The notes below the pieces were generated by a model. It had not been told where the DNA came from. It did no database searches and saw nothing but the letters and a program-made list of their open reading frames with translations. A program made the position numbers and the translations under genes. A stretch of DNA of 64,000 nt. It comes from Streblospio benedicti. Lineage: Eukaryota > Annelida > Polychaeta > Spionida > Spionidae. How positions within the stretch are numbered: the first letter of the stretch is position 1; every line of letters begins with the position of its first letter. Positions 9,890 to 21,600 of this stretch are shown piece by piece. Location of the stretch: assembly GCA_019095985.1 (NCBI GenBank), contig CM032662.1:34200925-34264924 (forward strand), given 5' to 3'.

Positions 9890-12800
9890 TCACTGCCGTC
9901 TGAGGCTTTTGATGAGTGATTCATTTTTGACATGGTGGCGTGGGTAAATAAGTTGACTTAAGGTTACTCTATTTTTGTAGACTTGGTGTGTTATTGGGTC
10001 TTTTAATCTCGCTGAATCATGCTTAATATCAAAAGCTATATATTCTTTTATATTGGATTGCAATTTCTTATTTTGATGGACATCCTGCAGAGCGGGTTTT
10101 TTCCAAAATACTGTAGCACCTTCTGGTATGTTGGAAGGTGTTTTGTTTTCATTAATTGTCCTTTGCACATCAAGGTCATATGCAAGTTTATTATCCTTTG
10201 CTTTTTGAATTGCCCATGACTGTATATTCCTCATTTGCTCAATAAATTCACACAGCGGTTGTTCGTCATCGTTCAAGTTTATCGATATCAGAGCTGAAGT
10301 ATCTTTCCCAAAAACTGATTGACTCGGGCTAATTTTATTTATACAATGGGGCGTATTGTTTATAACATTACATGCTGTACTTAAATAGTCTACCCAGTTC
10401 TCTGGGTGTTGTTTTGTGAGACAACGCATCAGGTTAAGTAAATTTTCATTCGCACGTTCTGCTTTAGCTGTTGACCTTGGACAATATGCACTAGCATAAA
10501 TGAGTTTAATATCAAATTTTTGTGCAATTTGTTTGTAGACTCGACTTACAAACGCTGACCCATTGTCTGAGACGCACCTTGAAGGCAGCCCAAATACCGT
10601 GAAGACATGGTCATAGAGGGCTTTAGCTGTTTCTTCCGCGCTGGCGGATCGTAATGGTGTCGCAACAATATACCCGGAAAGTTGATCTATTATTGTCAAC
10701 ACGTAACGTGATTTGCATGGGGCCATTGTGAAAGGACCTAAATGATCAATGACAATGCATTCAAACACGTTATTCGGGGGTTGTATAACGTGTCTCATCT
10801 TCTTTTCTGGATTGTGAGACAATTTTGAAGTTAAGCAGATTTTACAATTCGAAATATATCTCGTTACGTCAGCATTAAGTCCACGCCAAGCAAAAAATTC
10901 CCTTAATTTCCCTATAATTTTATATATACCAGAATGGGCGTACACTTTATCATGAAATAGAGAAATAATAGATCTAGTTTGCCAGGGTGGCACTAAAATG
11001 CGTGGCTTCATGCCTGATGCGGTAACATCAGTATAAGTCACTAATAGTTCGTGCTCACCAAACAAATCATGTGAATTTTCTCTAGCTAAACAGTAATTAA
11101 TTCTTTTCTTTGTCGGCGGCAGTTGTCCTGTTTTTATGTAGTTTATCAGATCAATAAAAGGCTTGTATTTGCGTTGTTCGTTGGCTATTTGTTGTAAGTC
11201 AACGTCAGCCAGGCCTATGGACAGGTGATTTGTTCGTTTGCCAATTGACCCGTCAACAGGGTCAGAATCGTTGGACATACATTTAGCGTTTGCATTTGGC
11301 TGGTCATTGTGTAACCGTGTATCATTTTCATGGATGAAAGTTCGTGTATGATCGTTTGTATGCACAGGTGCAGTATTATCAAGCCTGGTCATAGATCTTG
11401 TTACAGCATTTATTACATGGCTTGAATTGGTGTTACGTTGTTTGTGTGTTGAATCTGGTACTGCACTATTCAATGATTGAAGTGGCACTCTATCCTCGCT
11501 TGTGCAGGTATAAAGTTTATTATTGGTTATATCACCGTCGGGTGTAGACGTATATGCACGGTCATTCACTGCGTGCTTGTTATTTACATTTAAATGGATT
11601 GTACTCGGACTAATGGCAGGTGTATCAATATTTTCGATTGTTTTCTGCACATGTCTTACGGTATGGTCATGAGTCAGCAGGCCACAAACTTTATTGCTAT
11701 TTAAATTTGGAATGCCTGGAGTAATGGTTATTGGTGTTTGCGAATCACTACCGCGTGATCTGTTCTTATTTGTGGAATATTTCAGGTTGTTTGTACTATT
11801 AACACTGTTGTTTGAACAGTTGACAAGGTTTGATACATGACTGGTTGTATCAAGTTTATTGGGGTCGTAACCATCAAAGTTATGTGGACTGGCGACCACG
11901 TCTTCTTGGATGCTCACACAAAGGGGATATTTTTCATAATTTGGATAATGTACATCCTTTATAGATGGGGATGGATACACTCTCCTCGAAAGCGAGTCCG
12001 CCACCAAGTTGGCTGTAGTACTGATGTGAAAAATTTCGAATTCAAATGATTTGATAAACATGACCCATCGTTGTATTTTTGGGGAGATCTTCTTATCACT
12101 TCTATTGTTGGCAAGCAGATTGCACAATGAATGGTTGTCACAATATAATACAAAGGGCTTATCCATTATGTAGTGGCTGAACTTTTCTAAAGCATGGACA
12201 ATTGCTAGTAATTCTTTCTGAAAAATGCACAGTTTTTGCTCCTGGCTCGTCAGGCCACGCCCAGTAAACGATACTGGTCTTAAATTCCCTTTGTCATCTT
12301 TGTTAAAAATGCACGCACCTAAACTGATATCAGAGCTGTCAGTCATGATGTAAAATTTTTTAGTGAAGTCTGGGAAGCTCAATATTGGGGAGCTGGTTAT
12401 TAATTTTTTAATTAGTTCAAATGCTTCATTGCATTGTGGCGTCCATATATATTCTGTTTTTGGTAGGGTCAGTTTTTGTAGGGGGTGGACTAATTTGGCC
12501 TTATTTGGTATGAATTGTCCAAAGAAATTTATTAAACCAAGAAATGATTTTAACGATTTTTTCGTGGATGGTATTGGATGAGTTTTTATAGCCTCAATAT
12601 GATCATGTGATGGTGTTATACCATCAGGTGAAATGTTATGGCCCAGAAATTTGATCTCTTGCACTGCAAATTTGCACTTACTTTGGCTGATTTTTAGATT
12701 TGCCTTAGATAGAGCTGTCAACACATTGTCAATGTCGACGAGGTGTTGCTCGAACGTGGGACTCATGATTAATACATCATCAATATATATTAGGACTGAG

Positions 12801-13039
12801 GTGTTAATATATTTGTCAAGGATGATGGACAGCGCTTTTGCAAAACTTGAACTCGATCCGTGCATTCCTTGCGGAGTTCTTTCGAACGCATATGTCTTAT
12901 TTTTCCAATGAAATCCAGTAAATTTCTTTGACTCCTCGTCTAAAGCCAGTTGGTAGAAGCCATTTGCCATATCTAAACATGAGAAGTACTTTGGTTTCCT
13001 GTCTGCTATGATATCGATAAAATGTGCAAAATTTGGCAT
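9890..13039 (-). CDS. LTR element pol part: reverse transcriptase, RNase H, integrase
   Basis: An open stretch of about 1,049 codons. It shows RT fingers/palm sequence with the YIDDVL catalytic box, then RNase H, a low-complexity Asn/Thr/Ser-rich linker, an HHCC-type zinc-binding region and the integrase core. The order RT-RNase H-integrase is diagnostic of Ty3/gypsy rather than copia. It belongs to the element at 5232-16123. Confidence 0.9.
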   Translation of the reverse strand: MPNFAHFIDIIADRKPKYFSCLDMANGFYQLALDEESKKFTGFHWKNKTYAFERTPQGMHGSSSSFAKALSIILDKYINTSVLIYIDDVLIMSPTFEQHLVDIDNVLTALSKANLKISQSKCKFAVQEIKFLGHNISPDGITPSHDHIEAIKTHPIPSTKKSLKSFLGLINFFGQFIPNKAKLVHPLQKLTLPKTEYIWTPQCNEAFELIKKLITSSPILSFPDFTKKFYIMTDSSDISLGACIFNKDDKGNLRPVSFTGRGLTSQEQKLCIFQKELLAIVHALEKFSHYIMDKPFVLYCDNHSLCNLLANNRSDKKISPKIQRWVMFIKSFEFEIFHISTTANLVADSLSRRVYPSPSIKDVHYPNYEKYPLCVSIQEDVVASPHNFDGYDPNKLDTTSHVSNLVNCSNNSVNSTNNLKYSTNKNRSRGSDSQTPITITPGIPNLNSNKVCGLLTHDHTVRHVQKTIENIDTPAISPSTIHLNVNNKHAVNDRAYTSTPDGDITNNKLYTCTSEDRVPLQSLNSAVPDSTHKQRNTNSSHVINAVTRSMTRLDNTAPVHTNDHTRTFIHENDTRLHNDQPNANAKCMSNDSDPVDGSIGKRTNHLSIGLADVDLQQIANEQRKYKPFIDLINYIKTGQLPPTKKRINYCLARENSHDLFGEHELLVTYTDVTASGMKPRILVPPWQTRSIISLFHDKVYAHSGIYKIIGKLREFFAWRGLNADVTRYISNCKICLTSKLSHNPEKKMRHVIQPPNNVFECIVIDHLGPFTMAPCKSRYVLTIIDQLSGYIVATPLRSASAEETAKALYDHVFTVFGLPSRCVSDNGSAFVSRVYKQIAQKFDIKLIYASAYCPRSTAKAERANENLLNLMRCLTKQHPENWVDYLSTACNVINNTPHCINKISPSQSVFGKDTSALISINLNDDEQPLCEFIEQMRNIQSWAIQKAKDNKLAYDLDVQRTINENKTPSNIPEGATVFWKKPALQDVHQNKKLQSNIKEYIAFDIKHDSARLKDPITHQVYKNRVTLSQLIYPRHHVKNESLIKSLRRQ

Positions 13040-13235
13040 TGCATATTTATAGAACAGCGATGCTGATTGAGAGCACGCAGATCCAGAACTAATCGATAGT
13101 CTGGTTCGGATGGTTTGGCTAAATGTTTTCTAGACTTCTTGCAGTTTTTACGTATAGCAAGAAGTGGTGAACAGAACAAGACATCTTTATTTTTGGAGAT
13201 GACACCTTGATTTAGCAGATAATCTATTTGTTTGT

Positions 13236-14195
13236 CTAGTTGTTCTTGTTTTTTGGGGGGTATCTAAATTGTTGACAGTCCATATATTCTGCTCCTGGTT
13301 TGAGCATTATTTTATGTTCTAAAACATTACAAAATCCCAGATTCTTTTGTTTATCCATAAATGCACTCGTATGTGACTCGAGCAACATTTTAAGTTGAGC
13401 TTTCTGATTTGCATCACAGTCCGAGTATGAAATGTCAAATGGTTCATGCGACGTCGAGTGTGTATTGTCATTATTAATGGTGGAAACGTTTTGGATCATT
13501 TCAGCACTGTCTTTGTGGAGAGGATCAAATAATGCCAGGTGCTGGCCTGCGTAAATAAAGATAGGAGAGTTTGTGTTATTGGTCACCATTATTGGGACGT
13601 TGTTGCTATTCACGGTAACTGCAGTCTCTGCAATGTCAATATTTGTATCACAATCTGCAGAAATTGTCCCTATCAGCCCAGAAGGCAGGTCCGTCCTTTG
13701 CAGCCGGTCACTAACGCGGCCACTAATAATGTAAGTGTTGTGTGGTTCAAGGGTTAAGTTATTTATTGAATGGACCCTCAATTTCGCTGATAAACGTAGA
13801 TGCGAAGTCTTGAAGTCTAAAGTCGCTTCATGTGATTGTAGGAATTCACGACCAAGTATCAAGGAATGGCTGAGTTGTTTGAAAACGAAGAATTTCTCAG
13901 AATATGGACGTTTATTAATGTAGAAGGTTAATGTCGCCGAGCCTAGTGGGTTGAGTTTTTCTCCATCAGCTGTAGAAAACTCACGTTGAGTTGGGATTAT
14001 CAGAGATTTATAATGGGAGTATAGTTTCTTTAATAGTGTTACAGCACAGCAGTTAATTGCGGCACCACTATCAATCAGGGTTGTGACATGTCTATTTGAA
14101 TCTTTGAAGAACACTGGCAAGGTGGAATCTGCAAAGAATTCAACATTTAAAGTTATATTGTTGTTATATTCTTGAAAGGACGGTATGGCGGACAT
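13236..14195 (-). CDS. LTR element protease-bearing pol part
   Basis: An open stretch of 319 codons with a retropepsin-type aspartic protease signature (LIDSGAAINC) and a downstream ILGREFL block typical of gypsy-type proteases, followed by the approach to the RT. It belongs to the element at 5232-16123. Confidence 0.8.
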   Translation of the reverse strand: MSAIPSFQEYNNNITLNVEFFADSTLPVFFKDSNRHVTTLIDSGAAINCCAVTLLKKLYSHYKSLIIPTQREFSTADGEKLNPLGSATLTFYINKRPYSEKFFVFKQLSHSLILGREFLQSHEATLDFKTSHLRLSAKLRVHSINNLTLEPHNTYIISGRVSDRLQRTDLPSGLIGTISADCDTNIDIAETAVTVNSNNVPIMVTNNTNSPIFIYAGQHLALFDPLHKDSAEMIQNVSTINNDNTHSTSHEPFDISYSDCDANQKAQLKMLLESHTSAFMDKQKNLGFCNVLEHKIMLKPGAEYMDCQQFRYPPKNKNN

Positions 14196-14405
14196 TTGAG
14201 AAATAGTTTTTGGTGTATTGGGGTTAATCTTGGGTGGGACTGGTGGGTGTTACGTGACAGAAGTAGTTGAAGTAGACACATGGTCAATGGAACTCTTCCT
14301 ATGGATTAAAGCTTCTGATGTTTGTGCTATGTGTCCAGATGGGGGGAAGGTGGTTTGAATGATCTAATGATGAATTGGTATTGCGGGGAATATGCGGTGC
14401 CTGAT

Positions 14406-15866
14406 TTAGTTTAAATCAGCATAAAACTCCTTGTCTGCAGAGTCAAGTGCATTCACAGAATCAGGGTAACGGCTAGGGCGACTAGGGTCACGGGTGGCTC
14501 TATCTTTGTGGTCATTAATGTGTTGGCGTCTGTCATTCTGTGTTAATTGCACTTCACGTGTATTAGAATTAGATCTTTGTCTGTTATATTTAGGTCGAGA
14601 GAAAGACCTACCTCTTGAACGTTCACGTGTGTTGTATCCGTACCTATCACGGGAACGGCTTCTGTTTCTGTCGTAAAGTCTGCCCCTTGAACGACTACGC
14701 TCTGGAGTGTATTTCCTGTTTCGTGACTGACTGCGTCGTGGCCTAAAGGACAGCGCGTTGACTGCGTCCGACGCTTCTTGGCGGAGGCGTAATCTGTGCT
14801 CTGCGCGTTCAGCGCATGCAACTAGCGTTCTTATGTCATTATACTCATCATCTTTGATTTCTGCAGCAATTTGGGGTTTGAGGTTATTGCAAAAGATCTC
14901 TATTTGGGTCTCAAGGGGAGGATTACATTCTGAAAACCTCTGCATAATAACTGCGCTGAAGTCACGCACGGACTCATTGTGTTTTTGTTTTCGATTTAGA
15001 TAATTTCTGCGCACAGATAGCGGCTTCTTTTGCATTGAAAATGTCGATTCTAATGCTGTCATAGTATTTGTGTAAGATTTGCGTATGTTTTCAGTTAACG
15101 TGTGGTATTGCACACTAGCAAAGCCATCAAGCAGGGTAGGAATAATTGTGGCACGTTGTGGGTCTTGTACTTGCCAACCAAAATGATTGAAGCAATTTTC
15201 CAGCTCCAATTTCCATTTTTCAAATGAACTGTAAAGGGAACCATCAAAACGGGGCAAGTTTATGTTAGGACCTCGTTGTTTTGTTTGGACATGTGCTTGT
15301 TTAGTTGTTAGATCATGGATTAGGCCACACAGTTTATCAACTTCAGACGGGCCTGATGGGCTTGACTGCTTGGGGAAATCATTAAAACTGGCTTGTAATC
15401 TTTTTAACTCATCATTAGTGTCAGCTAATCTGGCCTTATAATTGTCATTTTCTTGTAACAATGTGCGGTTTGCATCTTGCACGTCTTGCAAGCTCTTTTT
15501 ATTTTCGTCCATTTGTTTTTTAAAACTGTTCATAGCATCAGTAAGATCACTTACCTGTTGCAGCAATTGTTGTTGTGATGTCATCTTGTACTTCGGGTTG
15601 AAGGAAATTGTGTTATCCAATGATGTAGATTGGGAAACGTATGAAGGATCGGGCGGGGAAATTGGCGACGATAATCTCCCTGCAGTGGTAACGTATCCGC
15701 TTTCTTGAAAGGCAATAGGAGGTGAGAGTGGCGCTGACTGGCGGCTCGTTGCGCATTCACCTTCTTGTTGGATTGGGGAGGGAAGGAGCGAATCAAGCTC
15801 TCTGATATTTGTGGATGGCTTGTTTGGGGTAGAGCTGGCGGGGGATGGGCTTTCCGGGCGGTTCAT
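14406..15866 (-). CDS. LTR element gag part
   Basis: An open stretch of 486 codons. It has a Pro/Ser-rich start, a coiled-coil region around residues 95-165, a capsid-like region resembling gypsy retrotransposon gag near residues 190-350, and an Arg/Ser-rich basic tail in place of a clear CCHC knuckle. The start lies about 115 bp from the right terminal repeat, which suits a short leader. It belongs to the element at 5232-16123. Confidence 0.8.
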   Translation of the reverse strand: MNRPESPSPASSTPNKPSTNIRELDSLLPSPIQQEGECATSRQSAPLSPPIAFQESGYVTTAGRLSSPISPPDPSYVSQSTSLDNTISFNPKYKMTSQQQLLQQVSDLTDAMNSFKKQMDENKKSLQDVQDANRTLLQENDNYKARLADTNDELKRLQASFNDFPKQSSPSGPSEVDKLCGLIHDLTTKQAHVQTKQRGPNINLPRFDGSLYSSFEKWKLELENCFNHFGWQVQDPQRATIIPTLLDGFASVQYHTLTENIRKSYTNTMTALESTFSMQKKPLSVRRNYLNRKQKHNESVRDFSAVIMQRFSECNPPLETQIEIFCNNLKPQIAAEIKDDEYNDIRTLVACAERAEHRLRLRQEASDAVNALSFRPRRSQSRNRKYTPERSRSRGRLYDRNRSRSRDRYGYNTRERSRGRSFSRPKYNRQRSNSNTREVQLTQNDRRQHINDHKDRATRDPSRPSRYPDSVNALDSADKEFYADLN

Positions 15867-15981
15867 TTAGTGAAAGATTGTTCTCGGAATTGTCAATTCC
15901 TCGGCTATCACCACCAGGTTGTCATGAGTGGTTTTACTCTAAGACATAAGGAAGCAGAAAGACCATGGAAATGGTTTGGAT

Positions 15982-16123
15982 ACTATTTATTATCTGCCCT
16001 CTACAATCAACAACACCGTGTTATATCCTCTCTCCTTTAGTCTACTATCGGCTGACGGCATCTCACAATGATAAGCCTTGCACCAGTGGTTAGACTGAAT
16101 CAAGCTTATTAGTCTGATTAGAC
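15982..16123 (-). repeat. Terminal direct repeat (5' LTR side), 142 bp
   Basis: It matches 5232-5373. A TGG-type tRNA primer site is not evident directly against its inner edge. Its outer edge abuts the 113-bp tandem array. Confidence 0.75.
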
Positions 16124-16466
16124 ATGGACCCATTATTGGTGACTAATGATCTGCTCATTAAAAGGACTGTGATTGGAGATTCGCCCTAAATCTGGACTGT
16201 GAATTGTGAACTACCTGCGTTTAAGTCTGAAATGTGATGGACCCATTATTGGTGACTAATGATCTGCTCATTAGAAGGACTGTGATTGGAGATTCGCCCT
16301 AAATCTGGACTGTGAATTGTGAAGTACCTGCGTTTTAAGTCTGAAATGTGATGGACCCATTATTGATGACTAATGATCTGCTGGACATTAGCAGGACTGT
16401 GATTGGAGATTCGCTCTAAATTTGGACTGTGAATTATGAACTACCTGCATTTAAGTCTGAAATGTG
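16124..16466 (+). repeat. Three tandem 113-bp repeats flanking the LTR element
   Basis: Units begin ATGGACCCATTATTG at 16124, 16237 and 16351. The first two are nearly identical and the third is diverged. The array begins exactly where the 142-bp repeat ends and has no counterpart on the left side. Confidence 0.85.
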
Positions 16467-18652
16467 ATGCAATCTATCTAATTACAAATTCTGGTGATAG
16501 CTGAAACACAATTATCTGTATTGATAACTAGTGATATAGAAAATAGAGGTTGACTGGATGCTATATGCTATATGCAATGCTATATAACCCCCTCACAAAG
16601 CCTATGGTCTTTTTTAGTTGAACAAATTTTAATTAAGTGTGTATTTACATTGCAATTTCACTGTAGTTTACATTTTTTTTTAAGTGTAGTTTCAACGATT
16701 GAGTAATTTTAAGAAAACCATAATAGCCATAACTGTATTACAAAATGTTATGATTTATTACATTATATTAAGCTGATTCCTCTAATTTCGTTACATTTTT
16801 TGTGTCTTGGCGCAGTCAGCACTGTACCTCGACATATGTTAAAAAGATTGTCACACATCCATTTTAGTGAAGCGACGATTTGCTGACGTATGTCGATGTG
16901 GTGGTACGGGCATCTATCAGTTTCAATGTTCTCAAAACGTTTAAAATTTGTTATTATTTGATTTGAAAATTAAGAGTGACAATTGTCATTTAAATAAATC
17001 AAGGATATGTTTTTTTTGTTGTTGAATAACCATAATGTATTATTGAAAAAAGAAAACAATTTGCTTAATTTGTTTGTGATGCTTGCTTTCTTGAATTTTC
17101 TTTTGTAGATAAAGTTTGGTTTTAATGACAAAATAAAGCATTTTAACTTCTTAAAATGTGTCCTTGATGAAAAGTCACTGAAAATATATTGACACCATAT
17201 CCGTTAATGTATGTGAAACATGATTTATTACATAGTAGACACCAACCTGTTTACAATCTTATTTAATACAGGCGCGGCAGAGCCTACCAGAGACGGTTCC
17301 TTATTAGGGGACTCGACTCCCATATGCATGTTACGATTTTCCGCCACCATCTTTTTAAGCCAAACAATTGATTTTTATCACTTTGTCATTGATTAATTTA
17401 TTTTTGGAGTCTCCAGAAGAGGGACCATCTCTCAAATTAGTTAACATTATGAAATCCATTTCTTATTTTCGTTTTCATTTTGAAATAATATACCTGACAA
17501 GGTGCCAATTAAGCTAACTAACCAAGTTTATTTTATCTACCAATTACATAAGCAGCCCGTGTTTACGCCGACGTAAGAGTTTAGTCCTAAAATGATAGAG
17601 GTGGTCGTGTTTTTGCATGTAAACAATGTTACTAAATTGCCATGCTACTTTGTTACTTGTACCAGTATAATTAAATATTGCAACATTTCTATATCAAGGT
17701 TAAAGGTACAACATGGTATAAAAAATCTGTTACAATTCAATGAAAAAAATCAGGCTAGATCTGTCGTCCGTGAATGTATTAGATCTAAAAAAAAGTAGAT
17801 CTAGTCTAATAGCAAGTACTGTCAAATTTCAGTATCCAGACTAAGTATCAGCAATGTCAGAGTTTGTGTATGTTTATGTTTAATTCGTTCATGACATGGG
17901 ATATTATAGAGTTGGCAGTTCGCATTTCATTCAGTGTTAATGCAAGAGACAGATTATATATACCAACGACACATGTACAATAATGTTGCAGTAGTTTGCT
18001 GAAAATCAAGAACAAATGGAAATATTCACCCTGTTCACTGCACACGAATGGGCTTCACAAGTATTGCACCACATGATAGGATTATGGCCTAGATCTATAT
18101 AGAGAAGGGATATTTTCTTCAGAGAGCTTTTTGACAGATACGTGCATTATAATTTGGATGAGTGTTGTGCTTGTTACATGCTAACATGGATTCACTGGAT
18201 GCCAATAAAGTGGATATATGTGTATTCTTAAAATGAAATTTAAAGTGAAAAGATAACTTTCTGTGAAAAATAAATAGTGTTTGCATCAGGATTAATTTTG
18301 AATTGTTAATACTAGTACAGGGTATTGAATTCATTAATCTCTTGCCAGTTGTACAGTGCAACTTGTAGTTTGGTGAAAAATCATATATGCTGCAATTGAA
18401 TTTGTAAAAATTTAATTTATAAAAAAACACCTTACAGCTATGCATACTTTCAAATTAAGTAAAGGAGAGGACAATAAAAAGAGAAACAAAACACGAAAGA
18501 AATGCGGCGTATTGAGAAGGATCATGAAAAGGTTGAACTGCTGTTTACCAAGGAAATTCAAAATTTATAATAATAGATCAGAAGATTTAGACCAAAAGAT
18601 TTGAGGACTTTAACAAAGTATTCAGACCCATGCAAAACGACCCCTTGATAAC
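16467..18652. other. AT-rich intergenic, nothing recognised
   Basis: About 2.2 kb with only short frames lacking domains or splice structure. The sequence is strongly AT-rich. Confidence 0.4.
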
Positions 18653-21600
18653 ACCACTGACCACTGACCTCTGCACCTAAGCTCCGCCCACCTCACTTCA
18701 GGCACTGACCACCCTAGCTGCCGCCGTCGCGTTGCCCGGCAGTTTACAGGCCCAAGCCGGCCTGGCAACAATTTAATCACTCAGTTTAACATTAATCTTT
18801 CCAATTCTATAAGTACGATAACAATATGCACCTCGAATATAGTGCCTAATTGCACAAATGGATTGTCACCGTGCTCTGCTTTGGATATTCCATCATTCGT
18901 GGATACCTTACTTAGTGGATCTGAGATACAGCACAAATGCAATTACAGGACTGTAAGTGTTAAGTCATACGCCAATGATCATGACGCTATTCTTTCCAAA
19001 AGACAAGCATAGACATACAGTTTGCAGCTCTGCAAAGGATATCGATGAGCATGGTTCTCACCAAACTCTTTGAAAAACGGCAAGCTGAAGGCCTACCGCG
19101 CCTCCAGCCTTGCCTTCAAGCCTCGCCTCTGCCTCGCCTCTTCCAGCCTCTCCAAGCTGCTGACCACCCTGCGTCCCCAGCCACGCCTGACGGGACCAGG
19201 CACACGTCAGCACCTTCACAGCCTGGCCACCCTGCGTCCCCAGCCACGCCTGACGGGACCAGGCACACGTCAGCACCTTCACAGCCTGGCCACCCTGCGT
19301 CCCCAGCCACGCCTGACGGGACCAGGCACACGTCAGCACCTTCACAGCCTGGCCACCCTGCGTCCCCAGCCACGCCTGGGACCAGGCACCAGCCCTTCAC
19401 AGCCTGGCCACCCTGCGTCCCCAGCCACGCCTGACGGGACCAGGCACACGTCAGCACCACGCCTCACCAGCCTGGCCACCCTGCGTCCCCAGCCACGCCT
19501 GACGGGACCAGGCACACGTCAGCACCTTCACAGCCTGGCCACCCTGCGTCCCCAGCCACGCCTGACGGGACCAGGCACACGTCAGCACCTTCACAGCCTG
19601 GCCACCCTGCGTCCCCAGCCACGCCTGACGGGGCACCAGGCACACAGTCAGCACCCCCACAGCCTGGCCACCCTGCGTCCCCAGCCACGCCTGACCCCAG
19701 ACCAGGCACACGTCAGCACCTTCACAGCCTGGCCACCCTGCGTCCCCAGCCACGCCTGACGGGACCAGGCACACGTCAGCACCTTCACAGCCTGGCCACC
19801 CTGCGTCCCCAGCCACCCTGACGGGACCAGGCACACGTCAGCACCTTCACAGCCTGGCCACCCTGCGTCCCCAGCCACGCCTGACGGGACCAGGCACACG
19901 TCAGCACCTTCACAGCCTGGCCACCCTGCGTCCCCAGCCACGCCTGACGGGACCAGGCACACGTCAGCACCTTCACAGCCTGGCCACCCTGCGTCCCCAG
20001 CCACGCCTGACGGGACCAGGCACACGTCAGCACCTTCACAGCCTGGCCACCCTGCGTCCCCAGCCACGCCTGACGGGACCAGGCACACGTCAGCACATTC
20101 ACAGCCTGGCCATCCTGCGTTCCCCAGCATCGCCTCACGGGACCGGGCACACCTCAGCAACCTTCAAAGCTCGCCCACTCGCAGCTCATAGCCTCGCCAC
20201 ACTGGACCAAGTGTAAGCCAGCTCTAGGCCACGCCTCGGCAACTCACCAAGCCCTCGCCCACACTCGCCAGGCGTCGGTGAACACGCCTCACACCGCGCC
20301 ACACATCGCCTTCCTTATCAACTCGTATCAACAGATCTAACTCCCCCCCCCCCAGCTATTGACCCAACTCTCGGAAACAGTCTCAGCTGAAGAGGAAGAG
20401 TCTAAACTTCCACCCTGCACCAACGTAATAGTCCTCGCATCTCTGCCATCGACAACACGAATCCATTACCAAGATATTCTACTGCCTCATATACCGTCTG
20501 AACCCCACTTGCCCTGTCCACAGCCGCCAGCCACAATACATCACCATCACCGCCGGTGCCCCAAGAGACTGATACACACCTTCACTACCACTGGTCCCAC
20601 AGCCCAGCAGCAGCAACAGTAGCAGCAACAGGACAGGTTGAAGCAGCGAAGCTAAGTAGTGATACAGCTTCCTGCCCAAATACACGTCAAAACTCTCTGA
20701 ATATTCACCCCACCCTGTACGGAATAAACCCGACATCCTCTCACTAAGACTGCCGCGCTTCCACAAACAGCTCGCCCTCATCATCATTGTACCTGCGGCC
20801 CGCAGACCCACTCGCCGCTCCCTCTCCAGGGATCACCACTGGTTTGATCGCAGCAGAGAGCAAACAGACCACATCGAAAGCTTATATCTGCTAGCCAAGC
20901 CGAAACCTATGTGTGCCATTAGTAACAACGCAAACAGCAGATAATCAGCACACGTGCACCATCCATCACCTCAACCACTCTCCTGCAGCTGCCCACGTCC
21001 ACGGGCCCTGTCATCGGGGAAGATCAATTAGCACGCCAGCGCCACCTCGCCGCTGCTGGCCCTCAGCACTGTCCACAGGTGTTCCAAGAGACCCAACAGA
21101 CACACTCAACCACTGCCACATCGTCATCAGCAGCAGCAGCGGAAGTAGCCGAAGCAGCAAGCTTCTTGCTGGGATGCTGACCATATCCACTAACAGTCTA
21201 GCCTCACTCTGCTGACCTACACAGTTCAGTGCTACGACCATGTCCACACCACAGCCAACCTGATAAATCCGTCATAAAAATCGTTATCAACTTCACGATA
21301 GCGACCACTGGCTCGTGTATCAGTATGTCATAGCTTACTCCTGCTCAAGGATACCAATGTGAATGACATAACATAGCTCAGTCTTTGCAATGACTCCAGA
21401 ACATAACTCGGTAGTTCTGTTCATGACAGACACGCCACTGATATCTCACATCAACCCCTCACCCAGCTGCCTCAGTTCGAGGATCTGCCACCGGCAAGCA
21501 CTGCACATTACGCAATCGCCAACTTGCCTCGTTTTTGGGACTTCTTTCTCTGCACAGCTTCCCCGCGGCGTCCACGGCCTCCACCCCACGGGGCCCTCTC

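Larger units (their letters stand above)
5232..16123 (-). mobile_element. Envelope-bearing Ty3/gypsy-type LTR retroelement with an antisense passenger gene
   Basis: The element reads right to left, in the order gag, protease, reverse transcriptase-RNase H-integrase, envelope. It is bracketed by 142-bp direct repeats that look identical over their whole length, which suggests a young insertion. Long open stretches remain in every part; it looks near-whole, with perhaps one or two breaks. The domain order is that of the Ty3/gypsy group, and the envelope recalls the baculovirus-F/errantivirus type. No target-site duplication was found next to the repeats. Unusually, about 1.9 kb separates env from the left repeat and holds a spliced-looking gene on the opposite strand (6053-7036). 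Confidence 0.85.

Noticed and set aside
5232-16123. Polinton or DIRS assignment for the large element
   Set aside because: RT-RNase H-integrase order, direct terminal repeats and a retropepsin signature fit an LTR element; no protein-primed polymerase or tyrosine recombinase is seen.
17592-18445. Short frames in the AT-rich intergenic region
   Set aside because: They are within chance length for this composition and lack domains or splice support.
19045-20160. Several long frames on both strands across the minisatellite
   Set aside because: The 63-bp period is a multiple of three, so many frames stay open by construction; there is no exon structure, start context or domain.
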